A stretch of 64,000 nucleotides of DNA from Rhizophlyctis rosea. Taxonomy: Eukaryota > Chytridiomycota > Chytridiomycetes > Rhizophlyctidales > Rhizophlyctidaceae. The notes beneath the pieces were generated by a model that saw nothing but the letters and a program-made list of their open reading frames with translations, was not told where the DNA came from and did not search any database. Below, piece by piece: positions 1-12,155 of this stretch (its first letter is position 1; each line of letters begins with the position of its first letter). The position numbers and the translations under genes were made by a program. The DNA lies in contig JADGJC010000083.1 in NCBI GenBank assembly GCA_027596075.1, forward strand, positions 78,984-142,983, given 5' to 3'.

Positions 1-3000
1 ACCACTGGCAACATCTTCCTCTTCCTCTTCCTCTTCCTCGTCCATGAATGCGGGACTCATATTCTGCGGCACGGCGCGATCAATGGGAGAGCGAGGTGTA
101 AATCCTTCGATATCAAGATCGCCCTTCGCAACAAGGAGAAGTCGTATGAGTTGATGCCTGTGAACATAATACCTATGCATATACATTGCAAATACCTCTT
201 GGCTAATCGACCGACCGGCCTTCCGTTTTGTACCAGTCGTAGTTGGTGTAGTAATGGGCGAGTACGACGGTGCTTTGATGGATCCTGCTTGAGAATCGGC
301 CGGGCTCATAGGCCGATATGACGTGCTTGCAAGGAAAGGGTTCAATGATTCACCGTCAAAGGCAAGATCTGATTCTGAGTGATAATCACATTCAGTGAAA
401 CCGCAAGCGATGCCTCCAAAAATTGTGACATACCTGAGAGGAAGTCCTGCGGACGGATGGCAACGGGCACAGCTGCCGGATGTTCGTACCAGTCCGACAC
501 AAGTCCGTGCGCCCTCGCTCTGATCCGGAACCGATATTCTGCAGTGTACGAGTTGTTCTCTTCCCCTCGCTTCCGCTTATTTGTGTGGCGCCAGTCTTGC
601 AGCCAGCCCTGCCGACTTGTTTGTGCAGCAGCAACTTCTCGATGAACCTCCGACATGACTTTGCCAAACCGCCGACTGTTCCCCACCCAGATCTGCTTCC
701 AACCCGGGACATCGTCTGCACCGGAGGACTCCATCGACCCATTAGATGCCGATTTTGTCTCGCCGTGACCGTATGTGGACGATGAATTGTAAGGCTCTTG
801 CGGCGAATTGTTGACCGAGATTACCAATGCATCTTGTTGCTTCCGACGCTTGATCACCCGCTCCGAATTTTCCTTCACACCTCCCTCTTTTGAGAAATGA
901 CAGGCGGCCTGAACTTCGAAGAACACTCCCTCCTGAGCGTCATGCTCCCATTCAAAACAAAGGCATCCGCTAGATGGGCCCGACGTGGAGTTCGCCACGA
1001 ATTCTGATCCGCCGAACTCCTTAGGAATGTAGGGCACAACGACGGCGTTCGTAGAAGTGGGCGCACGGGGCGATGCTAAATCACACAACGTTAGTTGTTG
1101 GTAGAAATGAATGACCTTTTCAAGCTCAATTACCATGAGGGACGATGATCTCGTTGCCATGTTGGAACGCTTCCTGAGCAGAACTTTCCGCAGCACCATT
1201 GAATGCCACCAACCTAACAGTGTATTCTTCGTCGGCCACCATGGCAATGCGTTGTTCGGACGACTCGAAGTCTGTCAACGTTATTTCCATATCCGATCCC
1301 TTATATGCAAGGTCCCAGGCGGTCTGGTCGGCCCCATTTTTCCTCACGTACACTCGGTATTGCCGCCAACCGTCCCAGGATTGCGCATCACTCCATGCCA
1401 ATTTCATTGGAATTCCAGGGGAAAGTATCAATAAAGGCCCGGGTGATAACGGAGGACCAACATCCAACCGCCATTGATCGCCCAAGGTGGTCTTGCCGCT
1501 TGTATCGTATATGACACCCCCGAAAATGTACATGACATGATCCAGCTGCGATGGCGCGGGTTAGGTCCCATGCATGGTCCCATGCATGCCTCACTTCACC
1601 AAGGAAGCATACCTGACATGCGCCGAAGTTTGCCCGTTCCAAGGGATGCGGTCCTTCAGCTGGCGCTTCAATCATGTTCCATTTCCATGAATCTTTTCAT
1701 ACGAGTCAGAGAGTCGGTTGCAAATGAGATGGAGTTTATCGCTTACCAAGATCCAAAGTGTATAAATCGTCGGTCGTTCTGAAGATCTTCAAGCCCTCCA
1801 TTTCGGCCGCCGTTGCAAAGGAGTGTAGTTCGTACGCGTCGTCCCAAAGCTCGGCCTCCTTTCGCACTACCACTCCCCCGAAAATGTACAACTTTTGATT
1901 GACCAGGCATGCCGTATGCAGAGATCGTCCGCTGGGCTGGATTCCGCTGATTTTAGGGTGTACCCATTGCATGCCATCTACAAGTTCGTTTGAATACCGA
2001 ATCAGCCCGACGCTATTATTGCAATGCACATACCCAGATCAAGCACCGCGACATCGTTCAACCTCCCATATTCAGGCGGCTTCCGCCAATCATCATTCAT
2101 GCCCCCGAAAATCACAATCTTGCTCTCTTTGCCTGACTTCCCACGCCACAAGTCGGCAGAATGGGACTCGCGCGGGGTTGGCGGCTTGCCTTTGACAGCA
2201 AGCGTTTCCCATCGGCCGCGTCGAATGTTGAACAAATACGTATCATTCAAAGTCTTTCGGTTGGGTGTTATTCCTCCAAACAGGATGAGTGCCGGCCCCG
2301 TCCGCCAATCAGGTATGTAAGTCAAGCTGGCCCCCAACCGTGGGCCCAGTTGAACACCGTGTTGTAAAAGAATGTGCAGTGTTCGTGTTGGAGCATTGAA
2401 GCGTGCCAGCTGTTAAATGAGAGGTATATTAAGATGCGAAGGCGCTTTGTCATACATTCATGTATTTCATACCGAATTCGAGATCTGGAGATGACACTCA
2501 TCATTATCGGAGACTCCACCGAAAATGTAAATATCTTCTCCGGCAGCTGCGATAGACGGATGAGCGGCGACGATTGTTTGTTGAACAAGCTGAGCATCAT
2601 GTAGGTTGGATTCATTCCCACGAACGTCAATCACTTTAACTTGCAGTTCACTCCAGTGCGAAGTCTCTGCGGAAAAATGTTACATCGATTGACAGGTTGA
2701 TGAAAAAGTGCATGCGCATACTTGGATCAAATGAATATACATCATGCAGGATCGTATGGTCGGATCCAAAGAGCACGATGACTTCAACCACTTCTTCCGA
2801 ATTTGCGCTTGCTGAAGTCGGTCCGGGTACATTCGACGTTGCCCCCTCATCGATGCCAGTGGTGACGGGGGAGTCTCCGTTTTGCTGTAAGCGAGAACGT
2901 GGGTACCGCACGAGAGCAACGGCATGGCCATAGCGTTTTCTTGGCACATCTCCGTTCCCGTTGACTTCCCGCCAACAATTTGACTCTGCAAGAGATGTGT

Positions 3001-3022
3001 CCGCTTCTGTAGTTGGTCCCAT
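1..3022 (-). CDS. HCF-1-like kelch / fibronectin III protein (3' partial)
   Basis: Eight exons join in frame to 870 visible residues: 3022-2722, 2666-2473, 2409-2034, 1977-1747, 1692-1613, 1545-1134, 1075-434 and 374 to the left edge. An in-frame stop lies upstream of the ATG at 3022 with no other ATG between, which fixes the start. About the first 410 residues are kelch blades; GG motifs such as IFGG and LFGG and the WRE..G..P..RYGHA opening recur. Fibronectin III-like segments follow (about 410-545 and up to about 745), with typical YRVYV and YRFRIRARA strands. The visible end becomes basic then acidic (a run of seven Glu). Kelch propeller plus FnIII is the architecture of host cell factor 1, a chromatin-bound scaffold for histone-modifying complexes; in that family the FnIII pair is near the C-terminus. 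Function by homology is inferred; a generic kelch protein is the alternative. Confidence 0.75.
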
Positions 3023-3602
3023 CTTGACGTCGAGCTGAGTCAGGCGCAGATCTCCGTCCTGGTCGTCAAACGGACAGTCTGTCTGTATCGATTGCGATGC
3101 CTATACTATCATATACTATGTGTCACGGAATATGCATCAAAAGGTTGTAATCTCGGTGCGTTTGTTTTTAGATCATCGCGAAACGGACATAAACAAACAC
3201 TTGGGGAACGATCCACAAAATCTGTCCAGACGAAGCCACATGTGGACCCACGGGTGCACCCATGATTTACATGGTCAGGTCTCACTCGGTCTTCACTGCG
3301 ATGGAACTCATGTAAGCCGTGTTCACGTCCGTCTCACGATTCAGAAAATATGAATAAGCTGGGGATCTGCTCAGGCCATTGAGATCACTTGGTAATATGC
3401 CCGTCAGCTGAGAGCTTCGTCAATGTGACCCTAAAGAAGGGAGCGACTACGGAGAGCATTTGGCCGCATGACCTCAACAAACTCGGAGTGTATCATTGTT
3501 ACTTGTCCAGTGGAACCGTTCAAAAGCAAAGTATATTCATAAAATTGACAGATGATCAACATCATGTAGCTTCTCACCCGCAAGTCATCCCATCCGGTGA
3601 TT
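3023..3602. other. intergenic, upstream of HCF-like gene
   Basis: This lies between the 5' end of the HCF-like gene and the 3' end of the next minus-strand gene. No conserved coding segment, tRNA or repeat is recognised; short open frames here lack splice support. Confidence 0.5.
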
Positions 3603-4262
3603 TTACACAGGTGGTGACTCTTCAGTTTGTGTTGGCAACGGCTCGGAGGTCTTACGACCATGCTGTGGCCAACGCAGAGAAGACATAGATGGAGGTGGAC
3701 TGGATGGTGAAGCTTCCTGATGGGCAAGGGCTGGAGAGTTGTCAGCAGCCCATTCTACATTCATAAAGTAACAACATAACATTATTTAAGCCTTACCGAT
3801 GCCATATGACGGCATCTCACAGAAGAGAGAGAAAGGCACGCTGGCATCCTGACGAGGGCTGCTACTTGACAGGTAGGTAACATACATTGTTTATCACATG
3901 GCTCTTTGCATAAAAGCCTGAATATTGACCATTCGAAATGACACGTGGCTGTTAAAAACTTACCTGTCAAGCGAGTTGGCTCTACTGAACTTATTTCTGC
4001 TGCTATTCTCCCATGATTGAGGTCTAAAATAGTCGCTGTCATCAGGAGATTCACTCAGCGGGGATGTGACGGGTGAGATGGGGCCGTCTCGTGCATTTTG
4101 AATGAAAGATCTTGTTCGCAGTCGCATAGGGTTAACCGGCGAGGAGCCCAAAGATGACGGGGGAGAGGAAGTAATTTGATTGAGGGAGGAGCGACGGTGC
4201 AATGTGTAAACCGCGGCCGCTCCTGCGACCGTTGCTGATGTTATGATAATTGGTGTTGACAT
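3603..4262 (-). CDS. small N-terminally anchored membrane protein, unknown
   Basis: Proposed exons 4262-3964, 3858-3797 and 3754-3603 give 170 residues and close exactly in frame. The N-terminus starts MSTPIIITSATVAGAAAVYT, a single hydrophobic segment followed by HRR, so the protein probably sits in a membrane with a long hydrophilic tail. The tail is Ser/Pro-rich (SSPPSSLGSSP, SPSSPPPS), likely disordered and phosphorylated. The second intron is only 42 nt, shorter than its neighbours, so the 3' half of the model is less certain. I do not recognise a family. The start is the first ATG; the frame is open slightly further upstream but without ATG. Confidence 0.45.
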
Positions 4263-4764
4263 GTTGAAATGATGTGGACACAACGGATGGAGTTCGATGC
4301 TGGATAACTCTAACCAGGCGGAGAGGTGGGAGTCCTTGCAAAGTTTTTATAGTAATTTTTTTTCATCAAGAAATCCCTTGATATGGTTGGGAACGAAAGT
4401 GAGACAGGGCGATAAGGGGCAGGAATGGGGAGGCAGGGAAGCCGCCTGCACGTCAGGCGACACCCCCTTTCGCCATCACGACGCGAGATGCGCATTGCAT
4501 TGGTTCGACTTGGCGGGCCAAGGGCCCAGTAAACAGGGGCACAACGCCAATCGCGTCAAATCAGGGTCCGAACTTCCGCGTTGGCCAAGCCACTCCCGAT
4601 TTGAGCGATCAGCCACAGCAAGCCTCACTTCCTGTCCGTAAGGTTCGGACGTGGGGTCGGTGCTATTTTTGACCCTTCCACCACAATTGTCCTGCAAATC
4701 TTCCAACTCCGTTTTCCCGCGCTCCCTACTCTCTTCTCTTGATGTGGATCTACTCAAAAGCAAA
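4263..4764. promoter_or_regulatory. divergent intergenic region
   Basis: About 500 bp separate the small membrane protein (minus) from TXNL4B (plus), so it probably holds both promoters. No clear TATA box or other element is recognised. Confidence 0.4.
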
Positions 4765-5415
4765 ATGAGCTACATCCTCCCCTCCCTCAGCACAAAACAA
4801 GACATCGACAACGCAATCCGCCAAACCCAAGACCGCGTCGTAGTCCTCCGCTTCGGCCGCGCAACCGACACAGCATGCATGCAACAAGACCACACCGTAC
4901 GCCTGACCTCCAAAATTCTTTCCCGTAACCCAATAGCAAAGGATAACCAAAAACGTTTTTCATCCACCAGCTCTCCAAAGCCCACGAAGAACTTCGTAAA
5001 ATGGCCGCAATATGGACGGTTGAAGTAGACTCCGTCCAAGAATACCCTCGCTACTTCGATATCTCCCTCATCCCCGCTACCATCTTTTTCTTCAACGCCC
5101 AGCACATGAAAGTGGACTACGGGTATGCTTAATCCCTTCATTCACTATAGCTCCCCTCTGGGGAACGCCCAGTCACTAATGCCTCCTACTATCACCATGG
5201 ATCATCTAACCTCTGCATTGATACTTATTACCCGGCACACCCACATCAGCACTCCAGACCACACAAAATGGATCGGCGCCTTCGCATCAAAACAAGACTT
5301 CATCGACCTAGTTGAAGTCATCTACCGCGGCGCAATGCGAGGCAAACTGATCGTCACATGTCCCATCGACAAAGACCGAATACCCAAGTACCAGCTAATA
5401 TACCAAGACATCTGA
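4765..5415 (+). CDS. TXNL4B: TXNL4B / Dim1-like spliceosomal thioredoxin-fold protein
   Basis: Three exons (4765-4896, 4971-5122, 5250-5415) encode 149 residues, the same length as animal TXNL4B. The start [15 protein letters not shown], the block [20 protein letters not shown], the segment [20 protein letters not shown] and the C-terminal YQLIYQDI match TXNL4B rather than its paralogue TXNL4A/Dim1, which ends differently. The family has a thioredoxin fold without the redox CxxC pair; none is present here. TXNL4B acts in pre-mRNA splicing and binds the U5 factor PRPF6. Introns are 74 and 127 nt and each keeps phase. It is a single-copy housekeeping gene, and its presence argues against a budding yeast. 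Confidence 0.93.
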
Positions 5416-5608
5416 AGACAGACAACGGTCAGCGTTCCGCAGCCCTTCCCACTTTGCCGACACCTGTCACAAACTCATAGAAGGTATGTCCATCTACATA
5501 ACATCCCAGCCCATGCAACAGCACCTCATGTATTGTATACACCTCCCACCAGCCCGGAGCAGCAAAAAAGCAGCAAAAATGCAAATATGTACATATGGAA
5601 AATCACCG

Positions 5609-5684
5609 CATGCAAAATACAGTGTAACATGCAAAATACAGTGCAACGTGCAAAAATGCAGTGCAACATGCAAAATAAAATGCC
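5609..5684. repeat. short tandem repeat, ~19-20 bp x 4
   Basis: Four imperfect units built on catgcaaaatacagtgcaa lie in tandem in the 3' flank between TXNL4B and WAPL, which converge here. The copies differ by single substitutions and a 1-bp length change. It is simple repeat expansion in a convergent intergenic stretch; no CRISPR-like spacer structure is present. Confidence 0.8.
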
Positions 5685-5710
5685 GTACCTCCTTAACCCC
5701 ATACTAAGCC

Positions 5711-8700
5711 TTATACCCCATCCTCCGTCACCTCCGCCTCCTTCAAAATAGCAATGGCATCAAGCAAAGACCGTGCAGCACTGCTAGCCTGTGACGCCGC
5801 CTCTGGATCTGCTTCTCCCCCTTCCCCACCCACACCAGCACCAGGAAGTCTGTCCTGATGTTTTTGCACAAAATCGGTCAAACCATCAATGGCCGACTTG
5901 AATGACTTTGACGGCATGCGCTCCTTGATGAAGCGACGATTTGCCGGGTTGTCCTTGGTAAGACACCCGAGCAGAATGGCTAGGTAGGCCACGGCTTCAT
6001 CTCCATTTGCGTCCTGAGGAAAATTGGTGAATTTAGTCTCTCCGGCCTCCCATGTGCCACTGCGTCCGCTGAAAAGAAAGACCCTCCCTCCATTACCATA
6101 CCTCTGGACTGATAACCTTCCTCTTCGCTGCAATATCCACAATCAAGGCCAACGCCGACTCTTTGTCCCCACAACTGCACTCCTTTGACCACTCCCCGAA
6201 TCCCTTACATCTCGTGCTAAGCTCTACAATCGACAAAAAGGTCAGCCCAAACGCTTCTCACCATCACAAAAATTTTAAACCAAACAAAAAAACTCACCGA
6301 CCCTCCTAACCCTCTCCCTATTCCCCGCATTAAACTCGACAATATTAATCAAAAGCCCCCAACTAGAAAGCAAAAGCGCCATCCCCAATTCATCCCTCCC
6401 CGGTCTCCCTTCATCCCCCCCACCATCCTCCCCCATCATCTCCCCCTCATGCCTCCTAAACATCGCATCCCCCTCCGCATCCTTAGCCCAAAGCGGAACA
6501 ATCGCCAACCGCAAAAGGATATCCAAAAACGGAGATGTCCCCAATATGTTGGAACACGCTTCGTGGTGGTTGGTGAAGTTCATTAGGAAGGTCGTGGCGT
6601 GGAGAGTTGTTCTGCTTGCTGGATTGGGAAGGTGCGTCTTAGTGCGTTCTCGCGTATGCGTGGTCTGTAAATGGTGCAAGATACCTGCAAGCATCTCATC
6701 TGCATCGGTCAGGGTATCGGCCGAGACTATTTACAAAACAGTCAGTCGACACTAGCAAAGTTGCTAAACGGCAATCAAAGAAACCGTACCTCGACAAAAG
6801 ACAATAGCATCCATCACACTCTCCACAAAGCCCTCCACACCCGTCAACTCCGCCTGATTCGGAACGTCCCCATATATAGCGTAATCCAGCGCCCGCATGC
6901 ATTTGTTGACATGATCGAATGGGAATCCGCCTGACGAGGTCTTCCGGAAAGTTTTCGTGTAATCAGCGAATGAAAACGGACTAGTCAATGTTGCAATGAA
7001 AACCACACCTGATCATCCACACTCGTCGCAGCAACCTGCTTGGCCCGTTGTCCCAACCCAATAACAATTTTTCCCAACAGCACCAACAAACCCGATTCGC
7101 GCAGTTTGCCGCGGATGTAAGGACTGTGGCCTGATGCCAGCAACTCATCCAAACACATGACAACAGCGATGTCCAGCCCTAACTAAGAACACCGCCATCG
7201 TCAAAGTCTCGCAACATTCAATCAATTCTCATACCCACTTACAGGTCTCGGAGCATCTTCCAACACATCCGCCGAAGCAAAGATTTCCGCCACATCCTGT
7301 GCCTGCACCCCAGAAACAAAAACAGTCAGCAATTCAACACCCAATCCATGATGCAGATGCCAAGACCAATATCACCATCCGCTTCTCAAACTTCGTTGAT
7401 CCCCATTCGCCCTTCAAAGGATCTGCCGTCAGTCCAAGAACGCGAGCCAGAACTTCAAACAAATCCGGCTCGCGCAACAGGACTTCAATGTTCCTCTTTT
7501 CTTGTGCAAGCAGCAGTAGCATTAGCGTGAGCAGTGCGAGGAGGATCTGTGACGCAGCGTAAGACGTTGGCACTTCAACAAATTCCACTTCAATGAAGTA
7601 CCGCATCGGTTTCAGAATGAAGAAGACCGTATAGACGAGGCACATAGTCATGAGATCGGACTTTCGCAATGTACTTTGATGAAAGCATTTTCTTCATGAG
7701 TTCCAAGCAGCTGCATAGTAGGATGCATCAGATCCCAGTGAATCATCCCACGTTCAGCATCAAAGCCCAAAAACCCACCTCGATCTCCTCACCCCAACAG
7801 GCTGTTCACCTCGCAACCCATCCAAAAAATAATCCATCTCATCCGTAAACCGCCTCGCCTCCCCCGACTCCCGAATCTCATGCAAACTCTTCACCTCCTT
7901 CCGCTCCTCATCCTCACTACTCGTCTCCAACTCCTCCTCCCGTCTCCTCCGTACCTCCGACTCGTACTGGTCGCTATGGTCTTCCGGCGCATCTTCCAGG
8001 AAACTGCGAGTTCGGCCGTAGGTGATCCCGACGGTGGTTTGCACCGAGACTGCGGTGTAGGAGTTTGTGCGGTCGAGCGGTGGGGCTGTTAGAGTGGAGT
8101 TTGTAGGTGATGTAGGCATGCTATCGCTGGATAGGGCGCGTCGGGCGTATGTGCGGACGATGCGACTTCCGGGTGTTAGAGCGGCTGGTGTCGTTGTTGA
8201 TGATGATGATTGCAAGGTTGATGCCGTGACAACAGTTTCGGAGGATTGGAGTTGTATCTGATCGGATTTTATTTGGGCAAACAAGTTGGAAGAGGGCGCA
8301 GAAGCTTTCACACTTTCTTCGGCAAGCACATTGAAGGACACAGTCCTTCGCACTGCTGTAGGACTATTTCCCGGTTGGCCTGCCTTCATTCGTGCGACAC
8401 GGCTGCCGGGTCGAGCGACTGCTGCGAACTTGTTTGGACTGTTGATGAAAGAATTTTCCTCTTCAGTAAAGCTTATGGCTCGCCGTATAGGGGTACTGGA
8501 CCCAGTGCCACTTTCAGTCGGGCTACTACCCTCCATGCCCTGAACATCAATATCCTGCTTGACCTCCTTCCCACCCACATCACCCACCACAGTTCCTGAC
8601 AAGTCAGACGCTGAACATTCGGTCGCATGCACATCGATTTCCATATCATCCGGCAATGACGGGCCTAATCCTTCATCCAGATCCGTACTGAGGTTGGACT

Positions 8701-9463
8701 TGGAGCGACTCTTGTTACGTCCTACGGCTTGTGGTTGATGACGTTTTGCCGGGGTTGATGCTTGTTCCTCTATATGCTTATTGGAACTTTTCGGTGTACC
8801 GATGATGTCTCCCCCTATCCGCGAATCTACCGTAGAATCTTTCACCCGCTTGGGTGTTCTTTTCACAATCGCGACTTCCTGACGGTAACCCCCATTTGCG
8901 GTGGAATCGAAGTCGAAAATATCGTGACTGATATCCATTTGATTGTTGTCGACGGATGTGGATAGCTGTGCGGGCGAAGGGCGATACTTTTTGAAGTCGA
9001 ACAATGCGCGCTTTGGTGACGGACTTGGCGGTTCTTTGGGACGTGGAAGACCGATACTACGGATACGATTCGTGGGAGGTGAGGGAGAAGAACTACTGGA
9101 TGCTGAAGGTACGTCCCGCTTGATTCTCTTAGGAGAACTTGGAGGTATTTCGACAACAGGACTGTTCTTCTGCATCGTAGCTCGTTTCCGCTTTACCGAC
9201 TGTGCGGGAAGGCGTTCAGGTGAAGGCGACAAGCCCGATTCCACTTCTTCGGCTCGTTCATCGGAGGCAAAGGCAAAAGGATCTTCGGAATTTACTGTCT
9301 CTTCCTGAGAGTATTCTCTGTTCGCTACGTTGCTGTTGGTGGAAAAAGATGACGGCGAACCCCGTTCTGGGGAAGGACTCAAAAGAGAGAAAGTAGGGGC
9401 AGGTCGTCGGGCAGGTCGCCGGCTGTAAGTGACCAGCTTTTTGGCCGAGTTGTTGGATTGCAT
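5711..9463 (-). CDS. WAPL: WAPL cohesin-release factor
   Basis: Nine exons give about 1,075 residues: 9463-7779, 7710-7602, 7546 to about 7376, 7302-7243, 7182-7009, 6940-6790, 6726-6298, 6223-6102 and 6037-5711. The 3' end of the third exon is uncertain (7376 or 7367). The first 540 residues are Ser/Pro-rich and disordered, with three TY[SAG]R motifs (VTYSRR, RTYARR, ITYGRT). The helical WAPL domain begins at LHEIRESGEARRFTDEMDY and contains LGCL, LLINIVEFNAGNRERV and VAYLAILLGCLTKDNPAN, matching WAPL C-terminal HEAT-like repeats. WAPL opens the SMC3-kleisin gate with Pds5 and removes cohesin from chromatin. The first ATG in the frame is at 9463; sequence further upstream is open but lacks ATG. 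Orthology is well supported by order and length. Confidence 0.88.
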
Positions 9464-10046
9464 GACAGAGGGATCTGAGATGATTGTGTGAGTGTGAAAC
9501 AGGTCAGGAACTGTAGTTACTTCGTGCCCCAATTATTTAATAACGCAGAGACCGAACAACGTGACAACACGGGAAGATTTCCATGAAGGGGATGCTATGA
9601 AAGCGATGATTACCTTGATCAGTTACACGTGGGAACACATCTGTACGATGATCGCAAAGTATATATATATGGGTGCAGTAACGTGGGAAAGTGCTGATGG
9701 AGGGTGCCCGTGACGGAAGCCTCGGTATTCAGTGAAAGAAGCTTCTGTGTGAAAGTGTGAAAGTGTGATGAAAGTGTGCGCCAAATCGCGAGTCGGACGC
9801 GATCGGACATCTACAAGCCATACGCCACATGCAAGTGCAAGCCACCATTTCTTGCGTACTCTTGTGTTCAATTCCCCAGGTTCGGACCTTGCAGCTCTCC
9901 ATTCACTCCCGCATACGCAGCCAACAGCCGGGCCAAAAGTGGGGCGGTGTGGGGCGAGTTCGATTCTCTCCTGTCAACAAGCTTTTTCATCGAAGACCTC
10001 TTTTGGACCTCTTCGCAATGGAACTCTAGTTGAACTGACCGTTTAG
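9464..10046. other. intergenic / possible unresolved first exon
   Basis: This is the divergent gap between WAPL and the Thr/Pro-rich membrane protein. It may hold the missing first exon of the latter, because its frame stays open back to an acceptor-like TTTAG ending at 10046. I could not pick a convincing donor or signal peptide here. Confidence 0.35.
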
Positions 10047-10109
10047 GCCACCTATTCCTGGCGAGTCGAGGAGGTTTCCACCGCAGATAGCGCGGCAACA
10101 CCGAGGGAG

Positions 10110-11260
10110 ATGAGCTCAAACTCAACGACCACCAAAATGTCTAGCGCACAACCCCTCACCACAACGACGCTGCCACAAGCAACGTCAAGACCCACCACTA
10201 ATCCACCTTCCACCACCCGAACCACACAACCACCCCCGACCACCACCACCACACAACCTCCTACAACCACAGACGCACCCCCACCCACTACACAACCTCC
10301 AACAACATCCAGCCTGCCGTCTTCGTCAACATCAACCCAACCACCCACAACAACCGTTCAAGCTGCAGCAACCGTCCAGCCAACAGCCGCGACTGTTCCA
10401 CCCCTCGTCACCGGCGCTACCACCGTACTTCCGCTCCCCGCGCCCACCGCAACACTCGCAACATCTCCTACCGCACCCATAGACCCAACCAGCACTGCAA
10501 CAGCAGAATCGTCAGGCGGCAGAGGCGTCAGTGCGCCGGCTGTAGCCGGCGGAATAATTGCTGGACTGATTTTGTTAGGTCTTGTGTCATTGATAGTGTT
10601 TGCCAACTATCGCCGTAAGAGACGAGAGAAGGGCTTGAGTCCGGACCTACCGTGGGGATCGGATGACGCTCAAAACCCATATGCGGCAAGGTATATTTTT
10701 GTCTGAATTTTGCACAGCATTGGGATGACTTTCATAACAGGAATCATCCCAAAGTTACAGTGGCGGCTCAATGCGTCGCACATACCTAAGCGACGCCGTC
10801 GAACCAGCACTCCCTCCCTTCGACACCCGTCCAACCAGCCCATACGGCGGAGCCCTGCCGAGATCCCCATCAGCATACAGCAGAAACGACTATGGCTCCG
10901 ACGCTGGATATGGTCAACAACCGATCCAAAGTGGTTGGGTAGACGCAGCTCCAACAGCAACATACACATTGAATCCTCGGTCTCAAACACGCTCGCCTTA
11001 TCCAAATACACTCGAACGCAGCGATCCGCTAGCAGCCATGGGCTTCGATACCCGTGAGTCCCTCGTCTCGTCCCCATCATACAGAACGTCCAATGTTGGA
11101 TCGCCTGTGCCCATGATGCAGTCCAGCCGGGTAGAGAGTCCGTATGGCGGATACGAGTTTGATAGAGTGCCGGTTAGTTGGACGATATTGATGATTTGTT
11201 TACATCGCAGTTGACCCTAATTTCACTTGAACATAGACACGCCAGACTTACTACTCTTGA
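10110..11260 (+). CDS. Thr/Pro-rich single-pass membrane protein, unknown
   Basis: Exons 10110-10690, 10755-11172 and 11237-11260 give 340 residues from the ATG at 10110. The N-terminal half is mucin-like (TTTTLPQ, TTTTTQPPTTT), a typical heavily O-mannosylated fungal cell-surface stalk. One membrane helix follows (AGGIIAGLILLGLVSLIVF), then a stop-transfer NYRRKRREK and a Tyr/Ser-rich cytosolic tail. The frame continues open upstream for 21 codons to an acceptor at 10046, reading ATYSWRVEEVSTA, so a first exon with a signal peptide is probably missing and the start is uncertain. The architecture resembles wall-stress sensors, but no WSC or lectin domain is visible. The last coding exon is only 24 nt. 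Confidence 0.65.
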
Positions 11261-11754
11261 GGCCGGGCATCAAAAACGATTAAGTGCAGTTCACTAGAAA
11301 AGTAGAACCGAAGACCTTTTTACAGTAAAACATACAATAAGACAATGTGTAGATAGATTGTATGTAATTGGGCTATTAGAAGTACAATAGCGTCATGAGC
11401 CATCTCAACGGCCATATCGCAGTCGTAAGACAGCCCTCTTGATTAATGAAATAGATGTTTGAAAAAGGATCATTTGTTGAATTTAGTGGTTGATAGTGCT
11501 GTTTCATATCAATCTTTATACCGAAACGCGTATGACTTCCCGCTTTTGCCACGCTATGATTCATGGCCAGCAAGAAAAATGGTATTGTAATATGTATCTA
11601 TAGAACATGGCCTTCACCAGCTAGCTGCACTTGCAGCCAATAAGTCCGCATCCTCCATTCAACCGCCATCCAAATAGCTGCAAATCTGGACCCTCAATGA
11701 GTAAGCCATCGCCAACTGAACTGCCAATGACCCAGATCAAGAAAAACCCACCAT
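11261..11754. other. convergent intergenic region
   Basis: This is the 3' flank shared by the Thr/Pro-rich membrane protein (plus) and the eight-cysteine protein (minus). The sequence is A/T-rich early on and probably includes both polyadenylation regions. No gene is recognised. Confidence 0.5.
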
Positions 11755-12155
11755 CTAGACCGCAACAGCACCACCCTGGTTATCCTTGATGCACTGCGTC
11801 AACTCAGGCGTCTGGACCCAACCGCATTGTCCCTTAACAGAGGTGCAAGTAGCGTTGGCGTAGCACGCATACTCGGGACGGTAGATGCAGGTGGTGTACA
11901 TAGTCTGGTTGGCGCAGACTTCGCCGCTGCAGCCGGTGCGCCTGCAGACGCCGCCGACCTTTGAGTGGAGGAGGAAATCATTGGTTGAAGGGCATGGTTA
12001 TTTTCGAACATGCAAGATGAGAAAGATGGTTTTCTGAAGCAACAGCTGTGGATTGTCAGGTAAACTTCCTTTATTTACAGTACCTTTTGGGCGGGGACGG
12101 CCATAGCGGTAGCGAAGAGGGCGAAGAGGGCGATGATGGTGGCGTGCATGGTCAT
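11755..12155 (-). CDS. small secreted eight-cysteine protein
   Basis: Two exons (12155-12084 and 11958-11755) give 91 residues. The first exon is exactly a signal peptide, MTMHATIIALFALFATAMAV, cut near VPA. The mature part has exactly eight cysteines in about 55 residues, with blocks VCRRTGCSGEVCA, CIYRPEYACY, CGWVQTPEL and a final QC. From memory this spacing (C-x4-GCSG-x-C ... C-x-xRPEYACY ... C-x6-CGW ... C) resembles the eight-cysteine-cluster domain seen mainly in bacterial secreted proteins; I cannot run the search. It is almost certainly extracellular and disulphide-bonded. Function is unknown; effector, inhibitor and wall-protein roles are all possible. The intron (125 nt) separates secretion signal from domain. 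Confidence 0.72.

Noticed and set aside
10052..10348. Minus-strand Val/Gly-rich frame
   Set aside because: Antisense of the ACC/ACA-rich Thr/Pro stalk of the membrane protein; low complexity explains the lack of stops.
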